Assembly (NCBI GenBank): GCA_019925795.1
Contig: CM034300.1
Coordinates: 69,791,021-69,855,020, forward strand
DNA length: 64,000 nucleotides
From: Dendrobium chrysotoxum
Taxonomy: Eukaryota; Streptophyta; Magnoliopsida; Asparagales; Orchidaceae
Direction of reading: 5' to 3'
Shown here: positions 11,335 to 22,454 of the stretch, in pieces
Position numbering within the stretch: position 1 is the first letter of the stretch
How the letters are laid out: each line of letters opens with the position of its first letter
Position numbers and translations under genes: made by a program
Notes under the pieces: model-generated
What the model saw: only the letters and a program-made list of their open reading frames with translations
What the model was told of the DNA's origin: nothing
Databases searched by the model: none

Positions 11335-12649
11335 TATACATTCATATTAGGCCTTCAAGGCCTATAATCAAGAGAATTCACTAACGAAGGTCCAAAGCCT
11401 ACAAAACACGATCCTCTATCGACCAGTAGATAGAGTCGACAGGGTCTAATCAATAAAAATATGAATAACCCCATACCCCGATGATGGCCGTGTTGAACGT
11501 AGATCTCAACCGGAGGGGCCCATTCCAAATATCTTAAAATGCTTCCCAAATTCCCAAATTTTTCACACAAATCTCAAACAAATATCTCTCAAACTCCACA
11601 AAACTCAAAAAAATCCCAAATTCCCTACAAAATCCAGTCTTCTGAAAAATCCCAAAACCCAAAATCATCAAAATCCCAAAAATATTTAAATTTGAAATCC
11701 AATCATCAAAACACTCAAAGCATGAAATCCATCCATCCTCCGCAACAGTTTGCCGAGGTGGACAAATCAAAATATACATCAGCTCACATAGAGCTAGTGC
11801 CTAGTCGAAAATATCACTAGGATCCATTCTCAAACAATCTCCTGCCAGCAAGGACGTGGTACGAGTCCTCTAACCGGCAGTTTCGCCGCCAAATGGCACT
11901 GCAGGATAAACGGTTATGACTCGGGGCCCTCTGAACCAGGTGGTCGCCGCCAAATGGCACCATTATATTATGGTTATGGCCAGATCCCGTATGCTCCCCA
12001 ATGGCATCAAATCCTTGAGATATGAATCAATAGGATATGATTGATAGGGCACAAAGCCCTCTGTTAGCTAAGGTGGATTCAAATTTGTCCCCTTAGACAA
12101 ACACTCCCCCCAGGTCTACAAGGTACCCTTGGACGAAGCAACACATGGCTGCCGACAAGGATCCTTCTGTCAGGTTGGGTCGACTACCTCCTCTGACTAA
12201 GTAGACCAGGGATCACGATGGCCCGGGACGACGGAACCATGGGATCTTGATCGGGTCTATCATCCATTCCCCCACCATCCGCTTTAAGTGCAAGATGGTG
12301 AAATTTCAATTTTAAATATCAAATCTTCAAACTTTCCTTCAAACCTTCAATCTATGCTGCTACTATATGCCAGACTCACGTATCTTTACGTATCTGATTG
12401 ACGACTAGCCTTAATCGAAAGTTCTCTCTCGTTACCGGGAGGGGTAATTAACTATAGGGGCTTGCGTCTATAGGAAATCAAAACTCAGATCATAAAGTCC
12501 TCGCAAAATGAGGGCGAAATCTCTGGGTAGTGTCTTATCTACTATCTCATCTGCCTTCCAAAATTTACCTCGGAACTTAATTCGTTAAAACTCCCCCCTC
12601 GAAAAGTAAAAAGCGGGCGGAGGCCGGAGCCGAATTTTCGGAGCCCACA

Positions 12650-13038
12650 TCTGGGTATCTCTAGACTCCCACTCTTCTAGTTTAGTCAAGCATCTATGAT
12701 AGGAATAAGAAAATATGGAATTTCCCAATGGGACTAGGAATAATTGTGATTCAGTTTAGCTTCCAATTATGACCAAGGAAAAAAATTACTATGGGTTGTA
12801 GGCTCATTAGGCTGGCCGTTTCAGAAAGGAGGAGCCAGTTATCAGGCTCCCAGGTCTAAAAGTGAGATTCTATGATTCTATTCGGTATGCTTTTTAACCT
12901 GCTTTTATTTTTGTCATTTTGAAGGTTTTTTATGCACTTCAATTTGCATCAGTTGGCTAGTGACAGCCAAAATGATTACCATATTCCGCTTTTAATGCAT
13001 TGAACTATTATGTTAATGTGGACTGTCATCTCATGCAG
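12650..13038 (+). other. Host sequence left of the candidate exon, nothing recognised
   Basis: Unique-looking, moderately AT-rich sequence. It ends in CTGTCATCTCATGCAG, an acceptable acceptor for the following exon. I see no TE signature in it. Confidence 0.4.
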
Positions 13039-13155
13039 CCCAATGTTGGTGAAGGCGTAAAGCTACTTCCAAAACCTCTTCCTCCATCTATTGTTGAAGA
13101 AATGTTGAACAAGAAGGTAGATGATAAGGGAGATGAAGATATTCAGGAAGATGAG
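13039..13155 (+). CDS. Candidate exon of an unidentified host gene (117 nt)
   Basis: The exon is bounded by TCATGCAG on the left and by the consensus donor GAG|GTAAGT on the right. It is open in one frame for exactly 39 codons (phase 0 to phase 0), starting PNVGEGVKLLPKPLPPSIVE and ending in an acidic stretch rich in D and E. Its composition, with a proline patch then a charged linker, is unlike the surrounding AT-rich DNA. The second candidate exon at 17039-17118 joins it in phase. I do not recognise the protein family. A fragment of a dead gene is possible, since only two exons are visible. Confidence 0.5.
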
Positions 13156-14370
13156 GTAAGTTTATTATTATTTTTCTCGCTTTTCCATTAGGATTGTTGA
13201 AAATTATGTACGATGAGTCCAAACAATGCAAGTCTGCATTATCTTGGCACAAACTTTTTGTATGAACAACACAGAGAAAACACCCCCACTGTAAACCCCA
13301 ATCCCAACCTCCCTCTTTTCTTCCACTTTTCTTTACCTCTCATTTTATAATAATGATTTGATGGCGGATTTGCTTGTAAAGGATCAATTTTTTCTTGAAA
13401 TGTGGAATTTTGATGTGCACAATAATTTTTTTTGTAGGACAATCCTAAGGGACTCTATGATGAGACATAATTAGGTCTAATAAATGAATGAAAAAGTCGC
13501 CCATCTGCACTCATCTTGCCTATGCGCGCTCTGCGGGGGCTCATGCATGCTGGGAGCTATCTCATGCGCCTTGCTCGTTGCTTCACTCAGACTAGCTTTT
13601 GCATCTTCGAGCTCGTGCGCGTTGGCATAGAATTTCGCACTTTGTATAGGTGCTCTATCCTTATTCTTTTGCTTCTACACTTTACGTGCTGGTGAGCTCA
13701 TGAGCGCCTGAGCGTGCTCACGCTGCTTGATGGCTTGTGGTTGTCGGGCTAGGGTTGGGGCCATGCACTCCTCCCCCATCAATATTTGTTCTCCCCTCTG
13801 GGCGAATTTTTCACTTGTTCAACTTGCCACATGTATCCTTATCACTTTTAGGCAACAGTCGTCAGCTTTCCCTCTTGTCAACTTGTATTTCTTCACAATT
13901 GCCTCTTTCCATGGATGATCCTATTGTAATGGTGGCTCCTTCAATTCAATCATCATCTCATATGTTAATGGATCCTACTGTCTCTGAGGCTCCTTCTAAA
14001 CCATACTCTTTTCTGGACGTATTTACTATGTCTCTGGCTTTTCAATGCGTATGCTTAGGTGGTGTCTCCGTTTGATACATCTGTGGAATTTCCAATCACC
14101 CCAATTAGGGTAGCTTTTCCTCTGATACCCTTGCATTTGTTTAATTGATTCACTTTACACTCTTTGAGTTCTATCTTTGGTAAAATTTTGCAAATGATTG
14201 TTGTTACTTCTCATCTTTTTAAACCTTCTGTGGTCATAATTTGGGTTGAATTGACATTACATTACTGCTAGGAAATTTGCGGATTGGCTTAGAGTTTTTT
14301 GGTTATTTGCAGAAAGTAGTGTTTGAAGGAATTCCACTATTGTTCCTTTTATAAAATTTTTGATACAATA
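13156..14370 (+). other. Putative intron sequence, no gene recognised
   Basis: Begins with the donor GTAAGTTTATT. It contains a GC-richer patch (13500-13800) with short reading frames that have no recognisable similarity and no splice context. Confidence 0.4.
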
Positions 14371-15635
14371 TCTGATGAGGACATCAGCAGGAGATTTCGA
14401 CGCGTCTACCATCGGAGGAACTGTAGATCGACGGCTACGATTCAGAGTCTCTATTTATGATGCATTTATTTATATTTCAGTTTTTACGATTATACCCTTG
14501 TGAGGGATTTCTTTTATGTTGTAGCCCCGAGGGCATTTCAGTCTTTTTATTTTCTTTATTTTGGAGGTCTATATATTAAAGCCTTAGTCATTGTATTAGG
14601 GTTAATGATTGATTAATAAAAATTTCAGCTTTTGGTTCATGGTTTTCGTGAGCTCTTGAGAGAAGAGAGAACCCTAGGAGAGGGTCAAGCATCACCTGTC
14701 AATCACCGGTAGAGGCCGGGCTCGCGGTTCGTATCCGTTTTTATTTTCTATTCCCCTTCTTCTCTTCCCCACCACCGGCCAACCCCTCCTCCTCTTCCTA
14801 CCCATCGGCCTCCTCCCATCCCCACCCCAAACCACTGGGCTAAGTCCCCTCCATCTCCTCCCTAGCCGCCAGCCTGTTCAACTTCCCCTTGCCGTCGGCC
14901 TACCCATCCCCCACCTCTTGATTCCCCTTCAATTACATCATTACTACTTTCCTAATTTAGCCCAACTCCTATTTGAAAAGTTTCCTAATTCAAATTCAAA
15001 TAAATTTGAATTTCAAATCCCCTCTTCGGTTCCCTCATTGGGCTGTTCTGTGGCTGTTTTCTGGATATTTCTGTGGCTGTTTTCTGGATGTTCCTTGGCT
15101 GTTTCTGTCTTGTTTCCTGTGCAAAATTTTGGGGCTGCTGTTTGGAACTTTTGAGCTGCTGTTTGGAGAATTGGAAGTTGCTGTTTGGTAACATTTAATA
15201 AGGAATTTGAAGAGTTTTTGGTGGCTGTTTGGCTGCCCTCTTTCCTCCTATAAATATAAGTTATTTTGTGTGTTTAGAGAGTTGAAAAATGTTATTTTTG
15301 GAGCTAAAAATCTGAGGATTTTGTTGGAAAAGCTTGCGAGCTTGTTCCATCTCTTCTTCCCCTCTTCTCTAGGAAAGCTTGCGAGCTTCTCCTCTTTCTT
15401 CTCGGACTTCTAACCTCTTTCCTCTCTACGCAAGTGCCACTCCACCTGTATCCTTCTTCTCAACATTTGGCAAGCTGTTTTAGGAAAGTCGTTGTGTCTT
15501 TATCATTTGTAATCGTCATTGTTTGTAAGTCTTTTATATTATTAAAGTGAAGTTGTCTTTGGTTCAATTGTCGTATTTTGAATCTTTTGGAGAATGTTAT
15601 GTCATTTTCTATCCTAGTAAGTGTGTATTTTTTCT
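14371..15635 (+). other. Unidentified segment with LTR-like promoter and poly(A) features
   Basis: 14383-14398 is the small palindrome CTGATGAGGACATCAG. A TATATATTAAAG box (~14570), an AATAAAAATTT signal (~14617) and a pyrimidine- and proline-codon-rich tract (14740-14900) follow. A second TATA-like motif, CTATAAATATAAG, is near 15248. This looks like fragments of one or two solo or terminal LTRs, but I found no matching partner or target duplication. Confidence 0.3.
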
Positions 15636-15670
15636 AGCAAAAAAATTAGGGGCCTCCTAATTTTTTTGCT
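15636..15670 (+). repeat. Perfect 15-bp inverted repeat
   Basis: AGCAAAAAAATTAGG and CCTAATTTTTTTGCT flank the 5-nt spacer GGCCT. It lies just before the copia remnant. It may be a relic of a terminal inverted repeat or a hairpin; no target duplication is evident. Confidence 0.8.
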
Positions 15671-15699
15671 TACATCACGAATGCTCAAATGCAACTGGG

Positions 15700-16310
15700 T
15701 TTTTCAAATGTTCAGCCAATTATGTGTATCTTGGTACTCTTAAAAAATAGTCTCATTGTCTGAGATAGTACAGTGTGGAATGCCCTAAGGGTTTCTGTTA
15801 AGAAAAGGGGCTCCACATGTCTAAGTCTATACTGATATAGATTGGGTAGAAATATTATGGAAGGCCCACATCTTCTTATTGCACCTTCATTGGAGTGAAT
15901 CTTGTCACATGGCAAAGTAAAGAATAAAATGTGCTTTCTAGGAGCAATTCTGAAGCATAATTTAGAGCCCTTGCACATGGTATCTATGAAGCAATATGGA
16001 TCAATAGGATTCTAGAAGAATTGAAGGTTTCATTTCATCAACTATAAAGGCTTGATGTGATAATGAGGCGACTATCTCAATGTCTCAAAATCCAGTTCTT
16101 CATGACAGGATAAAATATGTGGGGGTTGACAATCAATTCATTAAAGAAAAAATTCAAAAAGGCTTAATTTGCACGACATACATTCTAACATGGGAACAAG
16201 TTGTTCATATACTAACAAAGAATCTCTGAATGTAGTAATTTGACAATTTAGTCAATCAACTGGCTATGAAAAATACATTCAAATCAGTGGAGATTTTGGT
16301 TCAGCAAGAA
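15700..16310 (+). pseudogene. Degenerate Ty1/copia RNase H region
   Basis: Conceptual translation across several frameshifts and stops gives the usual copia C-terminus. YTDIDWVG (the YTDADW catalytic motif) is near 15827. CTFIGVNLVTWQSKE follows near 15890, then FRALAHGIYEAIWINRILEE near 15970. Next come CDNEATISMSQNPVLHDR with HILTKNL near 16060-16225, and finally FDNLVNQLAMKN. At least two in-frame stops and one frameshift make it non-functional. It is much older than the gypsy elements around it and sits in the putative host intron. Confidence 0.8.
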
Positions 16311-17038
16311 ATTTGGAAGGAAATGCAAATAAGGCTGGCTTCTTGCTGCTGGGTTTAGGAAGTCAGGAAGGAAAAACATAAATGGAAGATTTGTGCTGGC
16401 ATTAGCTACCGGAGGAAAATTAGAAATGGAAGGTAAACTCTAGATGCGATATGGAATTCAATAATCAAATCATAGCCTTTCTTACGTCGCCAAAAACTTC
16501 AAGTTTTGATTACAAGCATATATATTTCTGATTTAATTGACAATGTAAATAAGAAAAGGAAGTTTGAATGGTGTATTTCACTGCTAACTTTGTGCGTTAG
16601 CTTCTTATATAAGTAGAAATCATGTGCAACCTTGTAATCGTGTGAGAAAATTATATGAGTTCTTCTCCATTTTCACATGTTATACTTAGAAAGTGAAAAA
16701 AATGAAAGTTTGTTTAATCATGGTACATGGTCTCAACTCTCAAGGATTTCAACAGATTATTGGTTTTGTTTCTTTAGTTCTAGCTTCCCAACTTTTGGTT
16801 CTAATGAGGTGAATAAACTCTATGAACAAGTAACATGGCATTTGATAAACTTAGGACATTGCCCTCATCAATCAATTAAATTGTGTGAAAGCTATGGATA
16901 TTGTTTAAATCGCTGGTGGAGAAGAGCATTTTTTATGCTTTTCGTAAATTTAATCCAATGTTGTAGGGCATATTTGTGTGCATGCTTGTATTTCTTTCAG
17001 TTTATTTGTTAATTGGTGTTAAACTTGCTTGTTTCCAG
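16311..17038 (+). other. Putative copia 3' end and intron sequence
   Basis: The part up to ~16680 probably includes the decayed 3' LTR of the copia remnant (CTTATATAAGTAG box near 16595 and CTTGTAATCGTGTG downstream), but the boundaries are not visible. The stretch ends in a pyrimidine-rich acceptor, GCTTGTTTCCAG, at 17038. Confidence 0.35.
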
Positions 17039-17118
17039 CATGGAGATTCTGTTGACCAGCTATCCACACAAGAGCTTTTAGAAGGTCATATAAGGCGAGC
17101 TAAAAGAGTTCGGGCAAG
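17039..17118 (+). CDS. Second candidate exon of the unidentified host gene (80 nt)
   Basis: Acceptor TTGTTTCCAG and donor GCAAG|GTAATA bound 26 codons plus two bases. The peptide begins HGDSVDQLSTQELLEGHIRR and continues with a basic stretch. It is in phase with the exon at 13039-13155. If real, the 3.9 kb intron between the two exons holds the copia remnant. The intron after this exon then holds the MITE and elements A and B, making it more than 46 kb. The family is not recognised. Confidence 0.5.
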
Positions 17119-18347
17119 GTAATAAGCATTAGTTAATTATTTATGTATTATTTATTTTTATTTGGGTTGTTTGCTTTACCTTAGAAAGTTTTACTTGATA
17201 TTTTGTCTGTTTCTGTCCTTATAAGCAATGATTTCTTTCTGTTGCATTGTAAACGTAGAGAGTACTTTTTGATATTCCTGTCAAACACAATCATTTTAGG
17301 AGGTCATGCGGCCTTATTACTTCCCTGAATTAGAGTTTGGCCATGTCAAGTATCCACCGTTTTGTTGAAGGGGGGAATGCCATTTTAGAGAATTGATCCA
17401 TTTCAAACATAATACTGTCAGCCTCCTATAAGTGCAAGGAAGATCAAAAATAAACTTCATGCTAAGGTCTTGTTAACCTCAATATGTGCACCACCAAGTT
17501 CAACGTTAGAATGAGCCACAATTCATTCAGACCGAATCAGTCTGCAGTCTTGAAAGGACCAACAATTGAGACTGGTACGTCAACACTCATACTGGAGTAA
17601 TGAGCTTATCCATTAAACTATACAAATACGACCTTAGGAGGTACTTCTCTTTTTTTATCTCTTTCATATCATATCAAGTCAACTTTGAATCATAACCTTG
17701 GCATAGATGCCTATGCTCCACTTAAATAAATTTTGGTTTTTCCAAAAAACTTCATTTTGACAAAGTTCACTAGCCTCGCATCAATTATTACCAGTTGAAG
17801 TAGTACTTCATTTCAGTCATCTATTTGAGGACTTCAGGTTCAAGTATCCCATCATATGAAGGTGCACCATTTCTTACTTTCACAGCAATATTGGTAAGGA
17901 TGATCACACACACCATGAGGATACTCATGAATACAATTGAGATGCTCTTTATGACCTCCGTGTCTAGTGGCGGGAGTTCAAGGTGGTATTGATGCCTTAT
18001 GAGAGAAACAAACCCTCACAATCATCATGACTTACGATTACTTGAGGTAAATCATCAAGACTGATTAAAAGTGGAACTGTAGTAGGATTGACATTAGTGT
18101 CATGGATCATCATCATCAATGTGATCTGTAGTATGAGTCAGTGAGTGATTTGAAGTGCTAAGACCTTTAGTAGCCCTGTTAGAACACTATTAATTCTCAC
18201 TTTTTGTCCCTCTAAATGATCAAGCCTTCCACAATGGGCTTGATCATTTGGTAGATCACCTTTAAATGCTCAACCAAGGCATAAAGAAGATCATTGTTAA
18301 CATTATTATTTATGCCAAGGAGTTGACATTGGGGAAAACTGCTTTGC
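17119..18347 (+). other. Putative intron sequence, nothing recognised
   Basis: Moderately AT-rich unique sequence without repeat, coding or RNA-gene signals that I can support. Confidence 0.4.
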
Positions 18348-18350
18348 TTA

Positions 18351-18921
18351 CAGGGCTGCTTGGTTGCCTTTAAAGGGAGTGAAAAATATTCCAAACGCAG
18401 GTGTTTTGAAAATATTTGCATTTTATTTGAAGTAAAACAAACACGGTATAAAATTATGGTGCATTTGGAATGCACCATCTAGTTCATTTTTGATGTATTT
18501 GGAATTCCTCTGATTCGGACGAGTTCCAAATACACCGGAAATTCATTGCAATTGTCGCCATCCGCCACCGCCACGCATCGGTCGCTTACCACCGATGTCA
18601 ACCACCCCCGTTGCAAACCACCATCGTCGTTGCCGGCCATCTGCCACCGCCGCCTGCCACCATCACCCGTTGTTGGCAACCCACCACAACCTATCACCAC
18701 AGCAACCGGCCATTTGCCGTCAGTCACCTACCGCCGACCACCAATGTCGGCCGTCTTCGCAGGCTGGCCGCCCGCCTCGGGCCACACCGCCTCCAATGTC
18801 AACTACCACCACTATCTTTTTGCACTTTATATTGCATTCATTTTACTTCAAACCAAACATAAAAAATAATCTCATGCATTCTTTTTACACTACATTCCAT
18901 TTTTAGGCAACCAAACATCCC
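18351..18921 (+). mobile_element. MITE of PIF/Harbinger (Tourist-like) type, 571 bp
   Basis: The left end GGGCTGCTTGGTTGCCT and the inverted right end AGGGATGTTTGGTTGCCT form imperfect terminal inverted repeats. A second inverted pair (TTTGAAGTAAAAC near 18427 and its complement near 18840) lies inside. The element is flanked by TTA on both sides (18348-18350, 18922-18924), the 3-bp duplication expected of PIF/Harbinger. The centre (18540-18790) is GC-rich with CCACC/GCCGCC repeats and no transposase, so it is non-autonomous. Confidence 0.7.
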
Positions 18922-18924
18922 TTA

Positions 18925-20586
18925 ATTCCTTTGGTACATCGCTTTAAATAGTGCAAAATAATGTGATGAAAAGTTAAAATAGCAAGCTAAATAAAAGAAC
19001 AACGAACACACCTAAAGTTGCACAAAAAGTTGTGTAAAAGAGTAAGAAATGAACTAAAGGTGAACTTACATTAACTTTTGTGACTCGCCAACAAATCAAA
19101 CGCATTCCTTGCAATCTCACTTCTTGCTACAAACTCAAAAAAAAAAAAGCATGAAATTGATGTACTCCATTGCCCTACCTATAGGCATGAATTTCTCCCT
19201 TGCAAGATTTGCGTGAGTATGAGAATGAATAAAATATGAAACAAGATAATTTTATTTTTAGTAATCACCCAAAATTTATCTTTTGATGCATGTGCATGTA
19301 AACGAACTTGCATAAGAACAAAAAAGATGAACATACACATTTCTTCGATAAGCACAGAATTCATTCTAAAAATCATGCATGTCATCAAAAAAGTGTGTGA
19401 TGGCTAATATTCATAAAGCATACAAGCACATGTTTCCCAAAGTAATTCCAACTCAAATTAGAATGGCATCAAAAAGCATGTAAACATTAATAAAATATAT
19501 CAAAAATTATTTTGCATGAATTAAAATGAGCTTGCTACCAACTACTATAGGTCAAAATTTGTGCAAAGTAATGTATCTAAAAGCATACAAAACGTTGCAC
19601 GGCAAAGCATGCTCATGTGCTAAAATATAAAACCTCACACATATTTTAATGAAATTTTGAAATTGAAGATGTCTCAATGTGTTGCGCATGTTTTTTAGAA
19701 AAGTTGGACTCAAATTACTTTGAATCAAAAAACGAGCAAGACAATTGAAAAACCATGTGCTAACCCATTCTCTCATTCAAACAACTTATTGCATCGCATG
19801 CATATTTGGTCAAGCTTAATTGAGAGGTCAAGGAATGTCTAATAATTTGAGATATTTTCTAAACAAAAAAGCAAAAATAAAGAGAAGATAAAGAACATGA
19901 GAAAAGGAATAAAAAAATTCAAAAAAGTATGGAGAAATATTAGAAAATTTGGGAAAATTTTAAAATATATATTTGGAACATTTTCAAACTTTATTATTTG
20001 AGGTACAAGACACATTTTTCTTGCTTAAAAATTCTAAATAGCCCCCCAAAATTTCTCAAAAATATAGGGCATTAATGCCGAGAGAATGTTGAATTCTACC
20101 TTTAAGCTCGATGCTCAGCAAGAAAGTAAACAAACAGAGTTGATAAGGCTCCATAATAACTATTATATAAAAATAAAATAAATATGCAATCGGGCGCTTT
20201 GCCTATAAGTTAGGGTCATAATTCCAATTGTTGGACCATCCTCAGGTCATCGAGATGTAGGCCTCAACCCTAAATTCAATGTATGTTATAATTTAACATG
20301 GGAAAATTAAATGCAATCCATCATAAGTTCATTGAGCATGATCTTTTCCAAATGAATAGGCTAACTTTACAAGGCTCATAACATGAAAATTTTCTTGGAC
20401 TCAATCCTCTACTAATGAGTAAGATAGTTGACAAGGTTCATGTCATAGTTATCATCATATTCATATTAACTTATTAATAATAATAATAATAAAATATTCT
20501 TTTTCCTAATTTGCTTGCCAACATCAGGACTCTTTTTCCAAAAAGCAAAATATTATAAGTAGGGTTTGTACACACGCTTTGAGGCA
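18925..20586 (+). other. AT-rich host sequence left of element A, no gene recognised
   Basis: A-rich DNA with short purine runs and an ATAATAATAATAAT stretch near 20475. No reading frame or TE hallmark is supported. Confidence 0.4.
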
Positions 20587-20591
20587 CCTAC
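20587..20591 (+). repeat. Target-site duplication CCTAC, left copy (element A)
   Basis: CCTAC immediately precedes the 5' LTR start TGTTGACC. The identical 5 bp follow the 3' LTR at 44305-44309. Confidence 0.9.
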
Positions 20592-20782
20592 TGTTGACCC
20601 GCATACTGTAGACAACAACAAAAAAAAAATCCTACATACCTGCCTAGTGCCGGAATTCGCACGAAGAAGCCGCTTCTCACGCGATTTGTCTCCCACGTCG
20701 TCGCTGTCCAGTTCCCGTGGATCTCGCAACTCGCATGTTGACGTCGCCTCGCCCCCACGATCTCCCTTGGCGTTAAAATGAG

Positions 20783-20804
20783 ACCGAAGCCTCTGCTCTT
20801 CGGT
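20783..20804 (+). repeat. Short hairpin after a TTAAAA box (5' LTR A)
   Basis: ACCGAAG/CTTCGGT stem with an 8-nt loop, 5 bp after GTTAAAAT. Structure conserved with compensation in B (44524-44542). Confidence 0.5.
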
Positions 20805-21369
20805 TTACTGGACCCACGACAAAATCTCCCCCTCTCGCAGCTTCTTCGGCTCCCAGTTGCTGTTCGACTTCGCCTCTCCCGACGACGCTCACTTCCTGTC
20901 GATCGGAAGTTACAACATTACGATCGGGAGCAACAACAGAGCTCGCCTGCTGTGAAGGTTGCACGAGTCGCTTCTCCGACTCCTCCCAGCTGTTCGACTT
21001 CGCCTCTCCCGACGACGGTCCTTTCCTGTGTGAATCGGGAGTTACGACATTACGATCGGAAGCAACGACAGAAGCTCGCTAGCTGTGAAGGCAACTTTCT
21101 TCCTTGAGTGCGCTTCTTCCCAGCCGTCCGACTTCGACTCCTCCAGCGACGTTCTCTTCCAGTTGGATCGAAAGATTAGGGCGTTTGATCGGAAGCAACC
21201 GAGGGAGCTCACTGACTGTAACGGTAACTTTCCCCCTTCCGCGTGCTTATTCGGCCAAATCCTGTAAATCCGATTGCCAAACAGTCTTTTAAGGCAAGCA
21301 AAAAGAGGGAAACAGAGAGCTTATTCCTCTGTGAGCGTTTGAATTCCCTAATCCTACTCAAATCAAATC

Positions 21370-21690
21370 TAAATTCTACTTAATTATCATTATTTATATT
21401 AATTATGAATTAATTTTAATTTATTATAATTATTTAATATTAATAGAATTAATTATTAATAATGTTAATTAATCATGTTTAATTAATCTTAATTAATTTC
21501 TATTAATAATTAATTAATTACTTTTAATTTTTTAATTAATTATAATTAATTATTTAATTAATAATAATTAATTTTTTATTAATAGTAATTAATTATTTTA
21601 AATTAATTATGATTACTTCGTTAATAATAATTAATGATCTTAATTATTATTAATTATAATAATTTTTATTAATTATAATTAGTTATAATG
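21370..21690 (+). repeat. AT-rich TTAATTA island (5' LTR A)
   Basis: About 320 bp of AATTAATTA-type words between the GC-rich head and the hairpin array. Almost identical in the 3' LTR. Confidence 0.8.
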
Positions 21691-21757
21691 AATGATAAAG
21701 AAATGTACTCCCCTCTTGCCTCCACGAGCCGACACCGTCGCCGACGACACATGCAAG

Positions 21758-21759
21758 GT
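21758..21759 (+). promoter_or_regulatory. Candidate splice donor in 5' LTR A
   Basis: GCAAG|GTAAGT is a near-consensus plant 5' splice site placed just after the AT-rich island. A second donor-like site, GCACAG|GTATAATTTC, is at 21950. Equivalent sites occur at 2818 and 3009 (C), 7615 (D) and 45423 (B). The candidate partner is the acceptor at 25798. Confidence 0.45.
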
Positions 21760-21805
21760 AAGTCCCAAATCATGTCCTCGACGCGCTTGAGGCGCTGGTG
21801 GACCT

Positions 21806-22454
21806 CCTATACGCGCTCTTGTAGCACGGTGGGGGGGAATCCAGTGCAACAGGTACGACGAGGCAGGTAAGCCCTATACACGCTCTTGTAGCGTGGTGGG
21901 GATAGTCCTCGACCCCGACCTCGACATCAGCACTGTCAGCCCCGCACAGGTATAATTTCTGAACTCAGATTCCTGTTCTCGTTGTTTGCGGCGGACCGGA
22001 GAACCACCTATACGCGCTCTTGTAGCACGGTAGGAGGAAACCCGGTGCGGTGCTTACGACGAGGAGGGGAATCACCCAGATTCCCATTCTCGTTGTTTGC
22101 GGCGGACCGGAGAACCACATATACGCGCTCTTGTAGCACGGTAGGAGGAAACCCGGTGCGGTGCTTACGACGAGGAGGGGAATCACCCAAAATCCCATTC
22201 TCGTTGTTTGCGGCGGACCGGAAAATCACCTATACGCGCTCTTGTAGCACGGTAGGAGGGAGCCCGGTGCGAGGCATACGACGAGGTGGGTAAGCTCTAT
22301 ACACGCTCTTGTAGCGTGGTAGGAAAAACCACTGGTGCTCTCGTACTGTTACTGTTAAAGACCCCATACACGCTCTTGTAGTGTGGTGGGATGAAAGATG
22401 TACGGCCGCGGTGTCTAAAGACACCTACCATACACGCTCTTGTAGCGTGGTGGG
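21806..22454 (+). repeat. Array of 8 short hairpins (5' LTR A)
   Basis: Copies start near 21806, 21873, 22008, 22119, 22230, 22296, 22364 and 22428. Three of them lie in 111-bp tandem units (GTTTGCGGCGGACCGG ... ACGACGAGGAGGGG). Inner stems are CACGCT/AGCGTG, CGCGCT/AGCACG and CACGCT/AGTGTG, all with loop CTTGT. Outer stems are CCTA/TAGG, CCTA/TGGG, CCCA/TGGG or CCA/TGG. The outer pair changes A-T/T-A/C-G in a matched way between copies. CCCCCAAACGGGGGA ends the array. Confidence 0.85.

Larger units (their letters stand above)
6827..12649 (+). mobile_element. Element D: LTR (5' end missing) of an older Tat-type element
   Basis: 5.8 kb of LTR sequence whose head is cut off by the insertion of C. 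It shares its middle part with the LTR of B (GAACTT-rich tract, TACGAGTC repeats, GCAGGAGATTCGTTAGTG motif) and its terminal 1.5 kb with all LTRs here. It ends GAGCCCACA at 12649. No tRNA primer-binding site follows, so this is a 3' LTR or a solo LTR rather than a 5' LTR. Candidate target duplication to the right: TCTGG. Confidence 0.8.

Noticed and set aside
14918..15413. Short overlapping frames with hydrophobic content
   Set aside because: No start context, no similarity and a simple-sequence base composition.
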